Part shown: positions 35,275-44,168 of the stretch, piece after piece
Layout: each line of letters begins with the position of its first letter
Position numbering within the stretch: the first letter of the stretch is position 1
Assembly: GCA_014359885.1 (NCBI GenBank)
Contig: JACIYN010000027.1
Coordinates: 62,001-126,000, forward strand
DNA from: Desulfacinum sp.
GTDB lineage: Bacteria; Desulfobacterota; Syntrophobacteria; Syntrophobacterales; DSM-9756
Direction of reading: 5' to 3'
DNA: 64,000 nucleotides
Notes under the pieces: generated by a model
Told to the model about the DNA's origin: nothing
Seen by the model: only the letters and a program-made list of their open reading frames with translations
Database searches by the model: none
Program-made: the position numbers and the translations under genes

Positions 35275-35555
35275 GGGAACTCCTTGCTGTTCGGGTTACA
35301 CGCTGGAGGGCACGGCAGGCGCCGTGCGGGCTTCGGAAGAGATCGGGAAGAGGCACATCGGCCCGAGGATGGTTCCTGCGTATCTACGGATAGCTGAGTG
35401 GGTGCCCAACGGTCAAGAAATTTATCACAAATAATTTCATGTCATCAAAAGCCCTTGAGACCGGATGCGGGGGCGTGTAGGTTTTGGCCTGAGGCCTTCG
35501 CCAAGGCGTTTCCGATTTTCTGGCTCGCGATCAAAACAAAAGCAGGAGGGTTTCC

Positions 35556-36428
35556 ATGCGCGTTGGTTTCATCGGTTTGGGCACCATGGGCAGCCCCATG
35601 GCTCAGAACATCCGGAAGGCCGGCCACGAACTGGTCGTCTACAATCGGACGGAATCCAAGGCGGAGCCCTTCCGTCGGGTGGGGGTGCCGGCCGCCCGCA
35701 CCCCCGCCGAGCTGGCCCGGCAAAGCGACGTGGTGATCATCATGGTCACGGGCCCCAAGGAGCTCCTGGGCGTCCTCCAGGACCCCCAGGGGCTGCTGGA
35801 AGGATTGAAGCCCGGCGCCGTGGTGATCAACATGAGCACCGTTTCTCTGGAGGCCACCAAACGGGCCGACGATCTGGTCCGCTCCGCCGGAGGGCGGTTT
35901 CTGGATGCGCCCGTCTCGGGGAGCAAGGTCCCTGCCGAGCAAGGCACCCTGGTTGTGCTTGCAGGAGGGCCTTCGGATCTCGTCCAAGAAATGGAACCCC
36001 TGCTCCTCACCATGGGCAAGAAGGTCGTTCGATGCGGGGAGGTTCCCGGCGGCACGGCCATGAAGCTCATGATCAACCTGCTATTGGGAACCATGATGGT
36101 GGATTTGGCCGAAGCCCTGGTCTTCGGATCGCGGCTCGGCCTGGAAACGGATGCCATGCTGGAGACCATCGCCTCCGGAGCCATGGCCGCCCCGCTCTTC
36201 GCCTTAAAGGGAGACACCATCACCCGAGGCGACTACACCAAGCATTTTCCGGTGGATCTGGTCTTCAAGGATTTGAATCTGGTCCTGGCCGAAGCGGGCT
36301 CGCTCGGCTGCCCACTTCCAGCCACGGCCGCCTGCCGGGAGGTCTACAGCGCCGCCCGGGCCATGGGATGGGGGGACGAGGACATGGCGGCTGTGTACAA
36401 GGTCTTGCAGCGTCTGGCGGGCATGTGA
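35556..36428 (+). CDS. Beta-hydroxyacid dehydrogenase (GLYR/HIBADH family)
   Basis: A 290-residue NAD(P)-dependent enzyme. GFIGLGTMGSPMAQNI is the dinucleotide fold, DAPVSGSKVPAEQGTLVVLA the substrate loop closest to glyoxylate/succinic semialdehyde reductases, and GGTAMKLMINLLLG holds the catalytic Lys. The Asn-Arg-Thr after the second strand (VVYNRT) suggests NADPH preference. It likely reduces small aldehyde-acids. A GGAGGG site precedes the start; convergent to dacB. Confidence 0.87.
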   Translation: MRVGFIGLGTMGSPMAQNIRKAGHELVVYNRTESKAEPFRRVGVPAARTPAELARQSDVVIIMVTGPKELLGVLQDPQGLLEGLKPGAVVINMSTVSLEATKRADDLVRSAGGRFLDAPVSGSKVPAEQGTLVVLAGGPSDLVQEMEPLLLTMGKKVVRCGEVPGGTAMKLMINLLLGTMMVDLAEALVFGSRLGLETDAMLETIASGAMAAPLFALKGDTITRGDYTKHFPVDLVFKDLNLVLAEAGSLGCPLPATAACREVYSAARAMGWGDEDMAAVYKVLQRLAGM

Positions 36429-36448
36429 ACCGCTGCGGAGCCCCCCGC

Positions 36449-37978
36449 TCATCCCGCCAGGGCGGGGAGATTTTGCAGGAAGAGGTCCACCTCCCGGCGG
36501 GCTTTCCAGATCTCCCGGACTCCGTTGAGAATCACCGTCACGGCGTAGACTTTCTTGCCGGGGGTAAAGAGATAGCCGCTGAAGCTCACCACGTCCTTGA
36601 GGGTTCCGGTCTTGCCGCGGAGCGCGGCGCCGTCCCGAAGATCCCGGAGGCGACGGAGCAGGGTTCCGTCGTCTCCGGGGCGCGCCAGCGAAGCCAGGAA
36701 TTCCGGGCCGACGGAAAAATCGTTGTAGGCCTCTTTGAGAACCAGGCTGAAAACCCGCGGGCTCACGCGGGTCGTTCGCGTGAGGCCCGACCCCGAGTCC
36801 AGGACGGCCTCCGACCGGGACACCCCCATCCTTCTCAAGACATCGTCCACGGCGCGGCATCCCTTTGCGGAGCTTCCCGGCAGTCCGTAGACATGGCCGC
36901 CCAGCACGCGCAGGATCATTTCCGCCATGAAGTTGTTGCTGTATCGGTTCAAACCGAAAAGCAAGTCCCCCAGCGGAGGCGATTCCAGCGAGCAGACAAA
37001 GACGGCCTTGGACGGAACCGGGAGTGCCTGCGAGGACGTCCCCGTCACGTGCACCCCCGCTTCTTCCAGGGTGCGGCGAAAGGTCAAGGCCACGAATTTT
37101 TCCGGGTCCTGGACATTCAGACGGCGCTCCACGGGCAGCACCTTCTCCGCAGGAGGACGTCCCCTCAACTGAAAGACTTCCCGCCCGTCGTCCCCCACGC
37201 CCAATGACGACAAGGAAATGATCACCTTACGGGAAGGCTTTTTCTGCCACCTTTGTTGAATCGCCGCGTAGTCCGTGGGCGGGAAGGCCCTCACGGACGT
37301 TCCCTTCCCGCCTTGCTGGGAGGTGATCTGCAGGGTCACCGTGTTGAAGTTCACGGCCGTGGCGCTGATGACCGGATTGTGAGTCCTCTCGCATTGGCCG
37401 TCCAGGCACAGCTGTTCGTACGGGGGGTCGAATTGGGAATTGTCCACGTGCACGGAGCCCAGGATGCGGCGCACGCCGAGGCCCCGCACCTTTTGGGCCA
37501 GCAGCCACAAGCGTTCCGGCGTAAGATACGGGTCGCCGTGTCCCTTGATCCAAATACTTCCGGGAAGAATCCCCTCCCGGGGCCGTCCCGTGGCCCATAC
37601 TTCCGTTCGAAAGGTGTAGTCAGGGCCCAGTTCCTTGAGGGCCGCATAGCTCGTGAGAAGCTTGACCAGGGACGCCGGCACCAGAGGCTTCTGGGAATTC
37701 ATCTCGAAGAGGGTCTTCCCTTCCGGAAGCAGAACCACGTGGACGCCCACCTCCGCCGCGACGGCGCGCAGCCTTTGCAGGTGGGACTTCCAGGACACCG
37801 CCGCCTTGTCTTCGGCTGCCAACAACGCCCGGCCCAAGAAAAAAATGAGGCCGAAGGTCACAAGGAAGAACAGACCTCCGGCCCCACCGGGTATCCCACG
37901 ACGGCCTCGCCCGGCAGCTCCCCCGCCGGGCCCCCTCCGTCCGTTTCTACGGCTATCGAACGCCTTATGTGGACCCAT
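36449..37978 (-). CDS. dacB: D-alanyl-D-alanine carboxypeptidase/endopeptidase (PBP4, DacB)
   Basis: A 509-residue class C low-molecular-weight penicillin-binding protein with an N-terminal membrane/signal segment (FFLVTFGLIFFLGRALLA). Catalytic motifs are SLVK (in VPASLVKLLTSY), SNN (RYSNNFMAE) and KTG (RGKTGTLKDV). It trims or cleaves peptidoglycan cross-links in the periplasm. The ATG at 37978 overlaps the aroA stop by 14 bp, so it is the last gene of aroE-aroA-dacB. The basic leader before the signal segment is long, so a later start is possible. Confidence 0.9.
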   Translation of the reverse strand: MGPHKAFDSRRNGRRGPGGGAAGRGRRGIPGGAGGLFFLVTFGLIFFLGRALLAAEDKAAVSWKSHLQRLRAVAAEVGVHVVLLPEGKTLFEMNSQKPLVPASLVKLLTSYAALKELGPDYTFRTEVWATGRPREGILPGSIWIKGHGDPYLTPERLWLLAQKVRGLGVRRILGSVHVDNSQFDPPYEQLCLDGQCERTHNPVISATAVNFNTVTLQITSQQGGKGTSVRAFPPTDYAAIQQRWQKKPSRKVIISLSSLGVGDDGREVFQLRGRPPAEKVLPVERRLNVQDPEKFVALTFRRTLEEAGVHVTGTSSQALPVPSKAVFVCSLESPPLGDLLFGLNRYSNNFMAEMILRVLGGHVYGLPGSSAKGCRAVDDVLRRMGVSRSEAVLDSGSGLTRTTRVSPRVFSLVLKEAYNDFSVGPEFLASLARPGDDGTLLRRLRDLRDGAALRGKTGTLKDVVSFSGYLFTPGKKVYAVTVILNGVREIWKARREVDLFLQNLPALAG

Positions 37979-39257
37979 GAACCAGCTCAAAAAGCGTGTC
38001 CCAAAAACACGGAAAGGACTTTCGCACCGTCCGGGGCTCGCGGATGACCATCCCCGGAACCCGCAGCCCCAGCACGGCAAAGGACATGGCGATCCGGTGA
38101 TCGTCGTAGGTTTCGATCACGGCCCCGTGCAGCGGCGGCCCCTGGATCACCAATCCGTCGGGCCATTCTTCCACCCGGACTCCCAGTTTGCTCAGTTCCG
38201 CGGCCACGGCCTTCAATCGATCCGACTCTTTGATCCGCAGGTGAGCCACATTGCGGATGCGTGACGTTCCCTCCGCGCAAGAAGCCAGGACGGCCAGTGT
38301 GGGGACCATGTCCGGCATGCGGTTCATGTCCACATCCACCGGCCGAAGCGCTTTCGGGCCGTGGACGCCCACGCCTTCTTGGGTCCATTCCACGCGGCAT
38401 CCCATGGCGGTCAGGACGTCGAGAAAGGCGCAGTCCCCCTGCAGGGCCTCGTGACTCACAGGGTAGGTCAGAACGCTTCCCGCCGTCAAGGCCGCCGCCG
38501 CCCAGAAGTAGGACGCCGACGAACAGTCTCCCTCCACCGTATAATGGAAGGCCCGCACAACCTGCGGGGCTTGCACCACGATTTCCGAGGGGCCCGTCTT
38601 CCGGAACGCCAATCCCGCCCGGGCCATCATCTGCAGGGTCACCTCCACATAGGGAAAGGAGGAGACCTCTTTCCAGGAGACCGTCACCGGGCTGGACGCT
38701 CGGGTGACCGCAAGGAGGACGGACGACAGGTACTGGCTGCTTTGGGAGGCGTCCACGCAGACCGTCCCGCCTCTCAACCCGCGGCTTTCGATCACAACGG
38801 GCGGATATCCTCTCTTTTCGGGGAATCGTACCGTCACACCCAAGTCTTCCAGGGCGTCCGCCAGGGCGCCGATGGGTCGCTCCCGAAGCCGCTGGGTCCC
38901 GTCGAAGACGAAGGTCCCCCTTCCCGCGGCGGCCAGTCCGCTGAGAAGGCGGAGACTCGTCCCGCTGTTTCCGACCCAAACAGCCTCAGCCGGGCTTCGC
39001 CACATCTTTTGCGGCGGGCGGATGCGCACCGTCGTCCCCCGCCAAGACACGTCGGCACCCAGGGCCTCCAGGGCCGAAGCGGTAATCCGCGTATCCTCCG
39101 CGTCCAGCGCGTTTTCGATGGTGCTCTCGCCATCGGCCAGGGCGGCCAAGATGAACGCCCGGTGCGTGACGGACTTGGACCCGGGCAGGGGTACCCGCCC
39201 GCTCGCCCGTTCCACGCAGGGGATGGCCACCGTGTCTTTGTCGTGTACCTTTGTCAT
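37965..39257 (-). CDS. aroA: 3-phosphoshikimate 1-carboxyvinyltransferase (EPSP synthase)
   Basis: A 430-residue EPSP synthase. LPGSKSVTHRAFILAAL, GNSGTSLRLLSGLAA, DGTQRLRERPIGAL, DASQSSQYLSS and the late HLRIKESDRLKAVAAEL and DDHRIAMSFAVLGL are the PEP/shikimate-3-phosphate sites. Start at 39257 with AAGGAGC upstream, overlapping aroE in ATGA. Sixth step of the shikimate pathway. Confidence 0.95.
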   Translation of the reverse strand: MTKVHDKDTVAIPCVERASGRVPLPGSKSVTHRAFILAALADGESTIENALDAEDTRITASALEALGADVSWRGTTVRIRPPQKMWRSPAEAVWVGNSGTSLRLLSGLAAAGRGTFVFDGTQRLRERPIGALADALEDLGVTVRFPEKRGYPPVVIESRGLRGGTVCVDASQSSQYLSSVLLAVTRASSPVTVSWKEVSSFPYVEVTLQMMARAGLAFRKTGPSEIVVQAPQVVRAFHYTVEGDCSSASYFWAAAALTAGSVLTYPVSHEALQGDCAFLDVLTAMGCRVEWTQEGVGVHGPKALRPVDVDMNRMPDMVPTLAVLASCAEGTSRIRNVAHLRIKESDRLKAVAAELSKLGVRVEEWPDGLVIQGPPLHGAVIETYDDHRIAMSFAVLGLRVPGMVIREPRTVRKSFPCFWDTLFELVHGST

Positions 39258-40081
39258 GGATCTTCGCGCTCCTTTGCGGCTTTTCTCAAGGCCTGGCCCA
39301 TGACGGATGCCGGCGCAGGCCTTCCCAGCCACCAGGTCAGCTGCTCCACACCTTGGTGCAGCAGCATCTCCAGGCCGTCCAGAGAAAAAGCCCCTTTAGC
39401 CCGAGCCGCCTCAAGGAAAGGTGTTTCCAGGGGTGCGTAGACGATGTCCATGGCCACCACTCCTGGACGGATCGGGACATCCTCCAGGGAAAAGGCGTAG
39501 GCCCTTCCGTGCATGCCGCCCGCCGTGCAGTGCACCACCATGTCGATTTCCAGCCCTCTCATACGGTCCAGCGGAATCCAGTCACAGCCGAACCGCCGGG
39601 CCAGGTCGCGGGCCTTTCCTTCGGTTCGGTTCGCCACCACCACCTGCGCCCCAGAACGGACCAAGGCGTAGACGACTCCCTTGGCCGCCCCCCCGGCTCC
39701 CAGGACCAGGGCCTTACGGCCTCGGATCTCCGTCGCCGTTTCCAAAGCCCGCACGGCACCGATCCAATCCGTGTTGATCCCTTCCCAGGCCCCGTCCGTG
39801 CACCGTAGCGTATTGACGGCTCCTATGGCACGGGCCGCCTCGTCCACGGAAGCGCACCATCGGAAGGCATCTTCCTTATACGGGATCGTCACACTGAGGC
39901 CCCGTACCCCCAGCCGTTTCAATACATCCAGGTCGCTTTGAAAATCATCCGATTCCAGCGCCAGGTAGAAGGCCGGAATCCCGAGATGGGCCAGGGCCGC
40001 GTTCATCATGGCCGGGCTCAGGCTGTGGCGGACCGGGCTTCCGATCACCCCGTACAAATCGTGCTGGACACTGGCAACCAT
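39254..40081 (-). CDS. aroE: Shikimate dehydrogenase
   Basis: A 275-residue NADP-dependent enzyme. IGSPVRHSLSPAMMNAAL binds shikimate, SVTIPYKEDAF contains the catalytic Lys, NTDWIGAVRALE the catalytic Asp, VLGAGGAAKGVVYAL the cofactor loop and ANRTEGKA the NADP-specifying Arg. Heads aroE-aroA-dacB; a repeat-bearing 305-bp gap separates it from pheA upstream. Confidence 0.95.
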   Translation of the reverse strand: MVASVQHDLYGVIGSPVRHSLSPAMMNAALAHLGIPAFYLALESDDFQSDLDVLKRLGVRGLSVTIPYKEDAFRWCASVDEAARAIGAVNTLRCTDGAWEGINTDWIGAVRALETATEIRGRKALVLGAGGAAKGVVYALVRSGAQVVVANRTEGKARDLARRFGCDWIPLDRMRGLEIDMVVHCTAGGMHGRAYAFSLEDVPIRPGVVAMDIVYAPLETPFLEAARAKGAFSLDGLEMLLHQGVEQLTWWLGRPAPASVMGQALRKAAKEREDP

Positions 40082-40386
40082 CCTTTACGCTCCGTTCTAC
40101 CGCATCTCCCATCTTCTCCGGGAGCGGTTCGCAACCCCACACTCTGTAAAGATGGATTAACTTCCTGGGCGGGGTCTATACTCGCCCGCCAAGCGCCGCC
40201 GTGGTGAAACCGGACGGGAAAATCCCTCCGTTTCGGGGACATGCCATCCTGCCGCGCATGCGTGAGGACTGTAGGGGCGAATAATCATTCGCCCCTACAG
40301 TCGCCCCCCAGCCGGTCTCGGGGCTCAAGCCCCGGGTCTACTGACCGCACCATGAGCGAGAATGGTCCAACTTAGAGCCCACGCTC
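40082..40386. other. Gap between pheA and aroE
   Basis: 305 bp with no gene. It holds the palindromic repeat at 40267-40302 and must contain either the aroE promoter or read-through from pheA. Confidence 0.6.
40267..40302. repeat. Palindromic GTAGGGGCGAA repeat, copy 3
   Basis: GACTGTAGGGGCGAAT and ATTCGCCCCTACAGTC flank AATC; 16-bp perfect stem just downstream of pheA. Confidence 0.9.
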
Positions 40387-41511
40387 CTACCCGCCGAATC
40401 GGGAGCGCTCCAGGTCGAACCGGATGGGATTCCGGGGATTGGCCCGCGGGTAGGATCCCAAGACCTTGAAGAAGGTGGTTCGCGAAGCGGCTTCCTTGAG
40501 GGCATCCTCCACGTGCTTGTCCTTTTCATGCCCGCCGATATCGGCAAAGAAGAGATACTGCCAAGGATGCAGGCGATTGGGACGGGATTCGATCCGCGTC
40601 ATGTTGAGGCCGTGTAGGGTAAAGACGTCCAGTACCTGATACAGGGCACCCGGCTTGTCCGCCACGGCGAAAAGAATCGACGTCTTGTCGTCTCCAGTGG
40701 GGGTGTTTTCCTTGAGCCCCAGGACGATAAACCGGGTGGTGTTGCCGGGATGATCCTCCACCCGTTCGGCCAGCACGGAGAGCCCATAATGTTCCGCCGC
40801 CTTCACGTTGCACAGGGCGGCGCTCGCCGGATCGGCCGCAGCCTCCCGGGCCGCCTTGGCCGTGGAGGCGCACTCGAAGATTTCCGCGTGGCGCAGATGC
40901 TCGGAAATCCACTTGCGGCACTGTCCCAGGGCGTGCGGGTGCGCGTAGAGCTTTCCGATCGATCCGAAATCGGCGGCCCGGGAACAGAGGCAATGGGCCA
41001 CCTCCAGGTAGCATTCTCCCACCACCCGCACGGGCCGTTCGTAAAGGAGGTCCATGGTCTGCCCGATGCCCCCCTCCAGGGAGTTCTCGATGGGAACCAC
41101 GGCCACGTGGGACAGTCCCTTGCACAGGCTGTCGAAGACGTCCACCAGGGCGGCTTGCGGCACATATCTCGCCGTGTGACCGAAGACGGAAAGGGCCGCA
41201 AGATGGGAGTAGGTCCACTCCGGCCCCAGGAAGGTCACCTTCAGGGGCTGCTGGAGCTTTCGGGAGGCCGCAAGGATCTCCCGGTAGATGGCCCGCACGG
41301 ACTCGGCGGGAAGCGGCCCGGGATTGGCTTCCACCAGCCGCCGGCACACGGCCTCCTCCCTTCCGGGATCAAAGGTGTCCAGGCCCTTTTCCGCCTTGAT
41401 CCTTCCGATCTGCTCCACCAGCCGCATGCGCCGGTTGAGCCGATCCAGGATCTCTTGATCCAGCGCATCGATCCCTCGACGAAGTTCTTCCAAGGAATGA
41501 TCTCTCATCAT
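40387..41511 (-). CDS. pheA: Bifunctional chorismate mutase/prephenate dehydratase (P-protein)
   Basis: A 374-residue protein. A chorismate mutase helical domain (~1-90: LRRGIDALDQEILDRLNRRM) joins a prephenate dehydratase domain (~95-270: VTFLGPEWTYSHLAAL, VPIENSLEGGI, NTTRFIVLG with the catalytic TRF) and an ACT regulatory domain (~285-365: DKPGALYQVLDVF, MTRIESRP), which senses phenylalanine. Starts MMRDHSLEELRRGIDALDQE in ATGA overlap with DHQ synthase II; both lie behind the Phe leader and attenuator. Confidence 0.95.
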   Translation of the reverse strand: MMRDHSLEELRRGIDALDQEILDRLNRRMRLVEQIGRIKAEKGLDTFDPGREEAVCRRLVEANPGPLPAESVRAIYREILAASRKLQQPLKVTFLGPEWTYSHLAALSVFGHTARYVPQAALVDVFDSLCKGLSHVAVVPIENSLEGGIGQTMDLLYERPVRVVGECYLEVAHCLCSRAADFGSIGKLYAHPHALGQCRKWISEHLRHAEIFECASTAKAAREAAADPASAALCNVKAAEHYGLSVLAERVEDHPGNTTRFIVLGLKENTPTGDDKTSILFAVADKPGALYQVLDVFTLHGLNMTRIESRPNRLHPWQYLFFADIGGHEKDKHVEDALKEAASRTTFFKVLGSYPRANPRNPIRFDLERSRFGG

Positions 41512-42503
41512 TTCTCCACGATCGATTCGTCCACCGCCATCCCAAAGTGCCGACCCCTGCTCTGGGGAGACACCAGCACCCGCATCCCCTTTTCCAACGA
41601 GGTCACGGAAACGCCTTCGCCTTTCGGAGTCATCAGGCAGACCGTCTCCGCATTCTGCAGAAGGATGCTTCCTCCACCGGCGTCGCACCTTGCTTCCACC
41701 ACCACAAGGGGGCGCTTTTCCACCTTGATGCGGCCCACCACCGCCTCGGTACTCTTTCCAGCAGCGTCCACGATGACAATGGGGTCTCCGGCTTCCAGCT
41801 CGCACAGATACCGGGTGCGTCCGTCCGGGACCTTCACGTAGGCATGAACCGCCCCCGCATTGATTCGAAACGGACGAGGGGCCACGTAGGGGTTCCGGCG
41901 GGTTTCCGCATGGACGAGGAAGAGGAATCCCGCGCTGTTTCCAACCAGCGCTCCCTGCCCGTCCGCCATGAGCGAACAGGTGTCGATGCAGACCCGGTCC
42001 CCGAGGCCCACAGTCCGCAGTCCGACGATTTCCGCCTCCACCAGCGGTTCCGGGGGCCCCGCGGACTTCACCTTCCTTGTCCAGGAAGACACCGTCAAAG
42101 GATCCTCACCCGGGATGAGAACCCCGTGAACGCCCTTTTCCAGGACGCCCAGTGCCAGATCCATCCGGCTCTCGTCCTCCACGGCCACCACCAGCTCACC
42201 GCCTCCCGCCACCAGGTTCTCCAGCGGGATGATCTCCCAATCGGTGTTTTCCACCACCACCTTCTTCCCGGCTCTCAGGATGGCCGAGATCCTCTTTTCG
42301 TCTTCCGGCGACCGGAGAGTCTCCAAGTGAACGTCCCGGCCGGGAATCCAGTCCCCGTCTTCCGCCGCCACGACCACCCGGCTGAGGCGCCGCACCCGCT
42401 GCGCAACGCCAGGGGGAGCCACCACCACGTCCACTCCCGCCTCCAGAGCGGCGGTCACCAGCTCCTTGTTCCACTCCTTGAGTCGAACCCAGACCCCCTT
42501 CAC
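41508..42503 (-). CDS. 3-dehydroquinate synthase II (archaeal-type)
   Basis: A 331-residue protein resembling the methanogen enzyme that makes dehydroquinate by oxidative deamination and cyclisation of 2-amino-3,7-dideoxy-D-threo-hept-6-ulosonate. Typical segments are VVVENTDWEIIPLENLVA, LGDRVCIDTCSLM, GNSAGFLFLVHAE, PRPFRINAGAVHAYV and GRHFGMAVDESIVEK. The best start is GTG at 42503, 8 bp after GGGAGG. It implies that a matching ADH synthase is encoded elsewhere. First structural gene after the attenuator. Confidence 0.93.
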   Translation of the reverse strand: MKGVWVRLKEWNKELVTAALEAGVDVVVAPPGVAQRVRRLSRVVVAAEDGDWIPGRDVHLETLRSPEDEKRISAILRAGKKVVVENTDWEIIPLENLVAGGGELVVAVEDESRMDLALGVLEKGVHGVLIPGEDPLTVSSWTRKVKSAGPPEPLVEAEIVGLRTVGLGDRVCIDTCSLMADGQGALVGNSAGFLFLVHAETRRNPYVAPRPFRINAGAVHAYVKVPDGRTRYLCELEAGDPIVIVDAAGKSTEAVVGRIKVEKRPLVVVEARCDAGGGSILLQNAETVCLMTPKGEGVSVTSLEKGMRVLVSPQSRGRHFGMAVDESIVEK

Positions 42504-42523
42504 CTCGCTTTCCTCCCTGCGCG

Positions 42524-42558
42524 AAAATAAAAAAGGCCGTGGGCTGAACCCCGGCCTT
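42524..42558 (-). terminator. Attenuator terminator in the aroB'-pheA leader
   Basis: Minus-strand hairpin AAGGCCG (42552-42558) / CGGCCTT (42533-42539) with an inner GGG/CCC extension, followed by TTTTATTTT. It lies 20 bp upstream of the GTG start. Its 5' arm overlaps a segment (42542-42553) that can pair with 42594-42604, the leader stop-codon region, to form the alternative antiterminator. Confidence 0.9.
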
Positions 42559-42593
42559 CCATTCTCCATACTTTTTTAAGCTGCTGGCGCGCA

Positions 42594-42604
42594 CGGGGTC
42601 AGCC
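42594..42604 (-). promoter_or_regulatory. Antiterminator arm (region 2) of the Phe attenuator
   Basis: The minus-strand sequence GGCTGACCCCG, spanning the leader stop codon, is complementary to CGGGGTTCAGCC (42542-42553) with one bulged T. Pairing would break the terminator. A ribosome stalled at the Phe codons leaves it free; one reaching the stop codon covers it. Confidence 0.75.
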
Positions 42605-42661
42605 GAAGGACTCCTCCGCAAAAAAGTAAAACCCGAAAAAGAAAAAATCGCGTGCCGGCAT
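42599..42661 (-). CDS. Phenylalanine-rich leader peptide (pheL-like)
   Basis: A 20-residue minus-strand reading frame: MPARDFFFFGFYFFAEESFG. Eight of 20 codons are Phe and one is Tyr. GAGGG lies 8 bp upstream of the ATG. It sits between a candidate promoter (42697-42726) and a terminator-like hairpin (42524-42558) ahead of DHQ synthase II and pheA, the layout of ribosome-mediated attenuation. It is too short for ordinary gene calling; its composition and position make chance unlikely. Confidence 0.88.
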   Translation of the reverse strand: MPARDFFFFGFYFFAEESFG

Positions 42662-42984
42662 CGTTGGGACCCTCGTTGCGCTCCAGGAATTATTTCCTTC
42701 TAGAAGAACAAGCGAGGCGTTGTCAAGCCTTTCCCCTGCTCAGCTTGGCAATTCCCTCAAAACCCTCACCCGACTCAAGGCTCCCGGGGACCTCCAGATC
42801 GCTTGAACCACTTTCGCCCGTAAGGGCAAACGGAGGAACAGATCCCGCAATTATGGCCACCGTGGTATTGAGGATAATGGGTCTTTTTCCATTGGTCGCA
42901 CGCCCGCGCATCCACCCATCCAGCCACATGCCCTTTGCCCTTTCCAATCGGTTAATCTTTCGACGCCCACCGATTGCAGGCCCG
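42662..42984. other. Promoter region of the aromatic operon and ChaN downstream region
   Basis: 323 bp. The left part contains the candidate promoter for the Phe leader; no gene or clear repeat was seen in the rest. Confidence 0.5.
42697..42726 (-). promoter_or_regulatory. Candidate sigma70 promoter for the leader-aroB'-pheA transcript
   Basis: Minus-strand TTGACA (42721-42726), then TAGAAG (42697-42702) with an 18-bp spacer, or CTAGAA with 17. Initiation would be near 42690, about 30 nt before the leader ATG. Confidence 0.5.
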
Positions 42985-44160
42985 TCAATCCAGATCAATG
43001 ACCACGTCCGTCCGGTTTCCCCGCCGTTCCACGGTGAAGGTACGCCGTCCGCCGCCTCCCCTCACCACTTCGTGGAGCTCCCGAATGTCCCCTATGGTTC
43101 GGCCGTCCACGGCCACGATCCGATCTCCCGGCTTCAGGCCGGATCGAGCCGCCCGGCTTCCCGGGAGCACCGCCTTCACGTAGAGGCCGCTCTCCGTCTT
43201 TTCCCGATCCAAAACGATACCGAGCCGCAGGCCGTGGCCCGGAAACGGTCGCTCCTTCTCCGTCACGACCAGATAGTCTCCGATCTCCGGAGACACCTGG
43301 AGCGCCGTATCGTGGACCGGCATGGGAACCACGATTGCATACCGATGTTCCAGACGTCTTTTAGTCCGTTCAGGCACCCCGAACCGGTAATTCACATGGC
43401 CCTTTCCCGCCAGCACCAGGACTTGGAAATCGGCATGGTCCCGGAGCCATTGAGCCAGGGTCTCCGCCATGGTCTCGTCCCAGGCCAGCTGGGCTTCGTA
43501 AAAGTGTTGAAAATTTTCGAACCCCCCGTGAGCGTGGGATCGAAACTCTTCCTCCACAAAAGCCCTGTGTCTCGGATCATCGTCCAGGAATCGGACGGCC
43601 AGTTGGGACCGCTCCCGGGCATCCAGTCCGGCCAGCCCGTCCCTGGCCACCTTCCTCACCAAATCGCCCGGCGCGTTCAGCGCCACCATGGGAAGACGGT
43701 GATCCCGGGTCAGCTGGAAAAGGGGCCGGTAGAGGGCAAAGTCGTGCCCCCACGTTTCCTCCCAGGCGAGCTCTTCCAGGAGTTCCTCTTCGCTCAGAAG
43801 GCCTTTCACCCAGCGATCCAGAACCGGCTGGAGCGTCCGCGGAACCATTTCCACCCCGATGGCCAGCTGCGGATGGCGTTCGAGCAAGGCGCGCGCCACT
43901 TTCAACTGGAGCGCATGATCGGCCCGACTCACATGCGTTTCCCCCACGTAGACCACCCTTGCCGCCTCCAGATCCCGGATCATCTCCTGGAACGTGACGC
44001 GCTCGCCGGTGGCCAGATCCACCACCTCCCCGACCTTGTACGCCTCACCCGGCGTCGGCGACGGCACGTGGGGTTTGATGGAAAGAGTGCCGCACCCTTG
44101 TAACGCCAAGAGGAGGAGGACGAGAAACAGCCGGCCCGCATCCGCTTCGATCCTTTTCAC
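42985..44160 (-). CDS. ChaN-like lipoprotein with C-terminal PDZ domain
   Basis: A 391-residue protein. Signal-lipobox LFLVLLLLALQGC gives a lipid-modified Cys. A ChaN-type domain (~60-300) has VVYVGETHVSRADHALQLKV, IGVEMVPR, and VLAGKGHVNYRFGVPER; ChaN is a heme-binding relative of the EreA/TraB fold. A PDZ domain (~310-391: GLYVKAVLPGSRAARSGLKP, GDRIVAVDGRTI) ends it. Start is GTG at 44160 with GAGGTG just upstream. Follows the 319-residue unknown gene by 8 bp. Confidence 0.82.
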   Translation of the reverse strand: MKRIEADAGRLFLVLLLLALQGCGTLSIKPHVPSPTPGEAYKVGEVVDLATGERVTFQEMIRDLEAARVVYVGETHVSRADHALQLKVARALLERHPQLAIGVEMVPRTLQPVLDRWVKGLLSEEELLEELAWEETWGHDFALYRPLFQLTRDHRLPMVALNAPGDLVRKVARDGLAGLDARERSQLAVRFLDDDPRHRAFVEEEFRSHAHGGFENFQHFYEAQLAWDETMAETLAQWLRDHADFQVLVLAGKGHVNYRFGVPERTKRRLEHRYAIVVPMPVHDTALQVSPEIGDYLVVTEKERPFPGHGLRLGIVLDREKTESGLYVKAVLPGSRAARSGLKPGDRIVAVDGRTIGDIRELHEVVRGGGGRRTFTVERRGNRTDVVIDLD

Positions 44161-44168
44161 CGCACACC

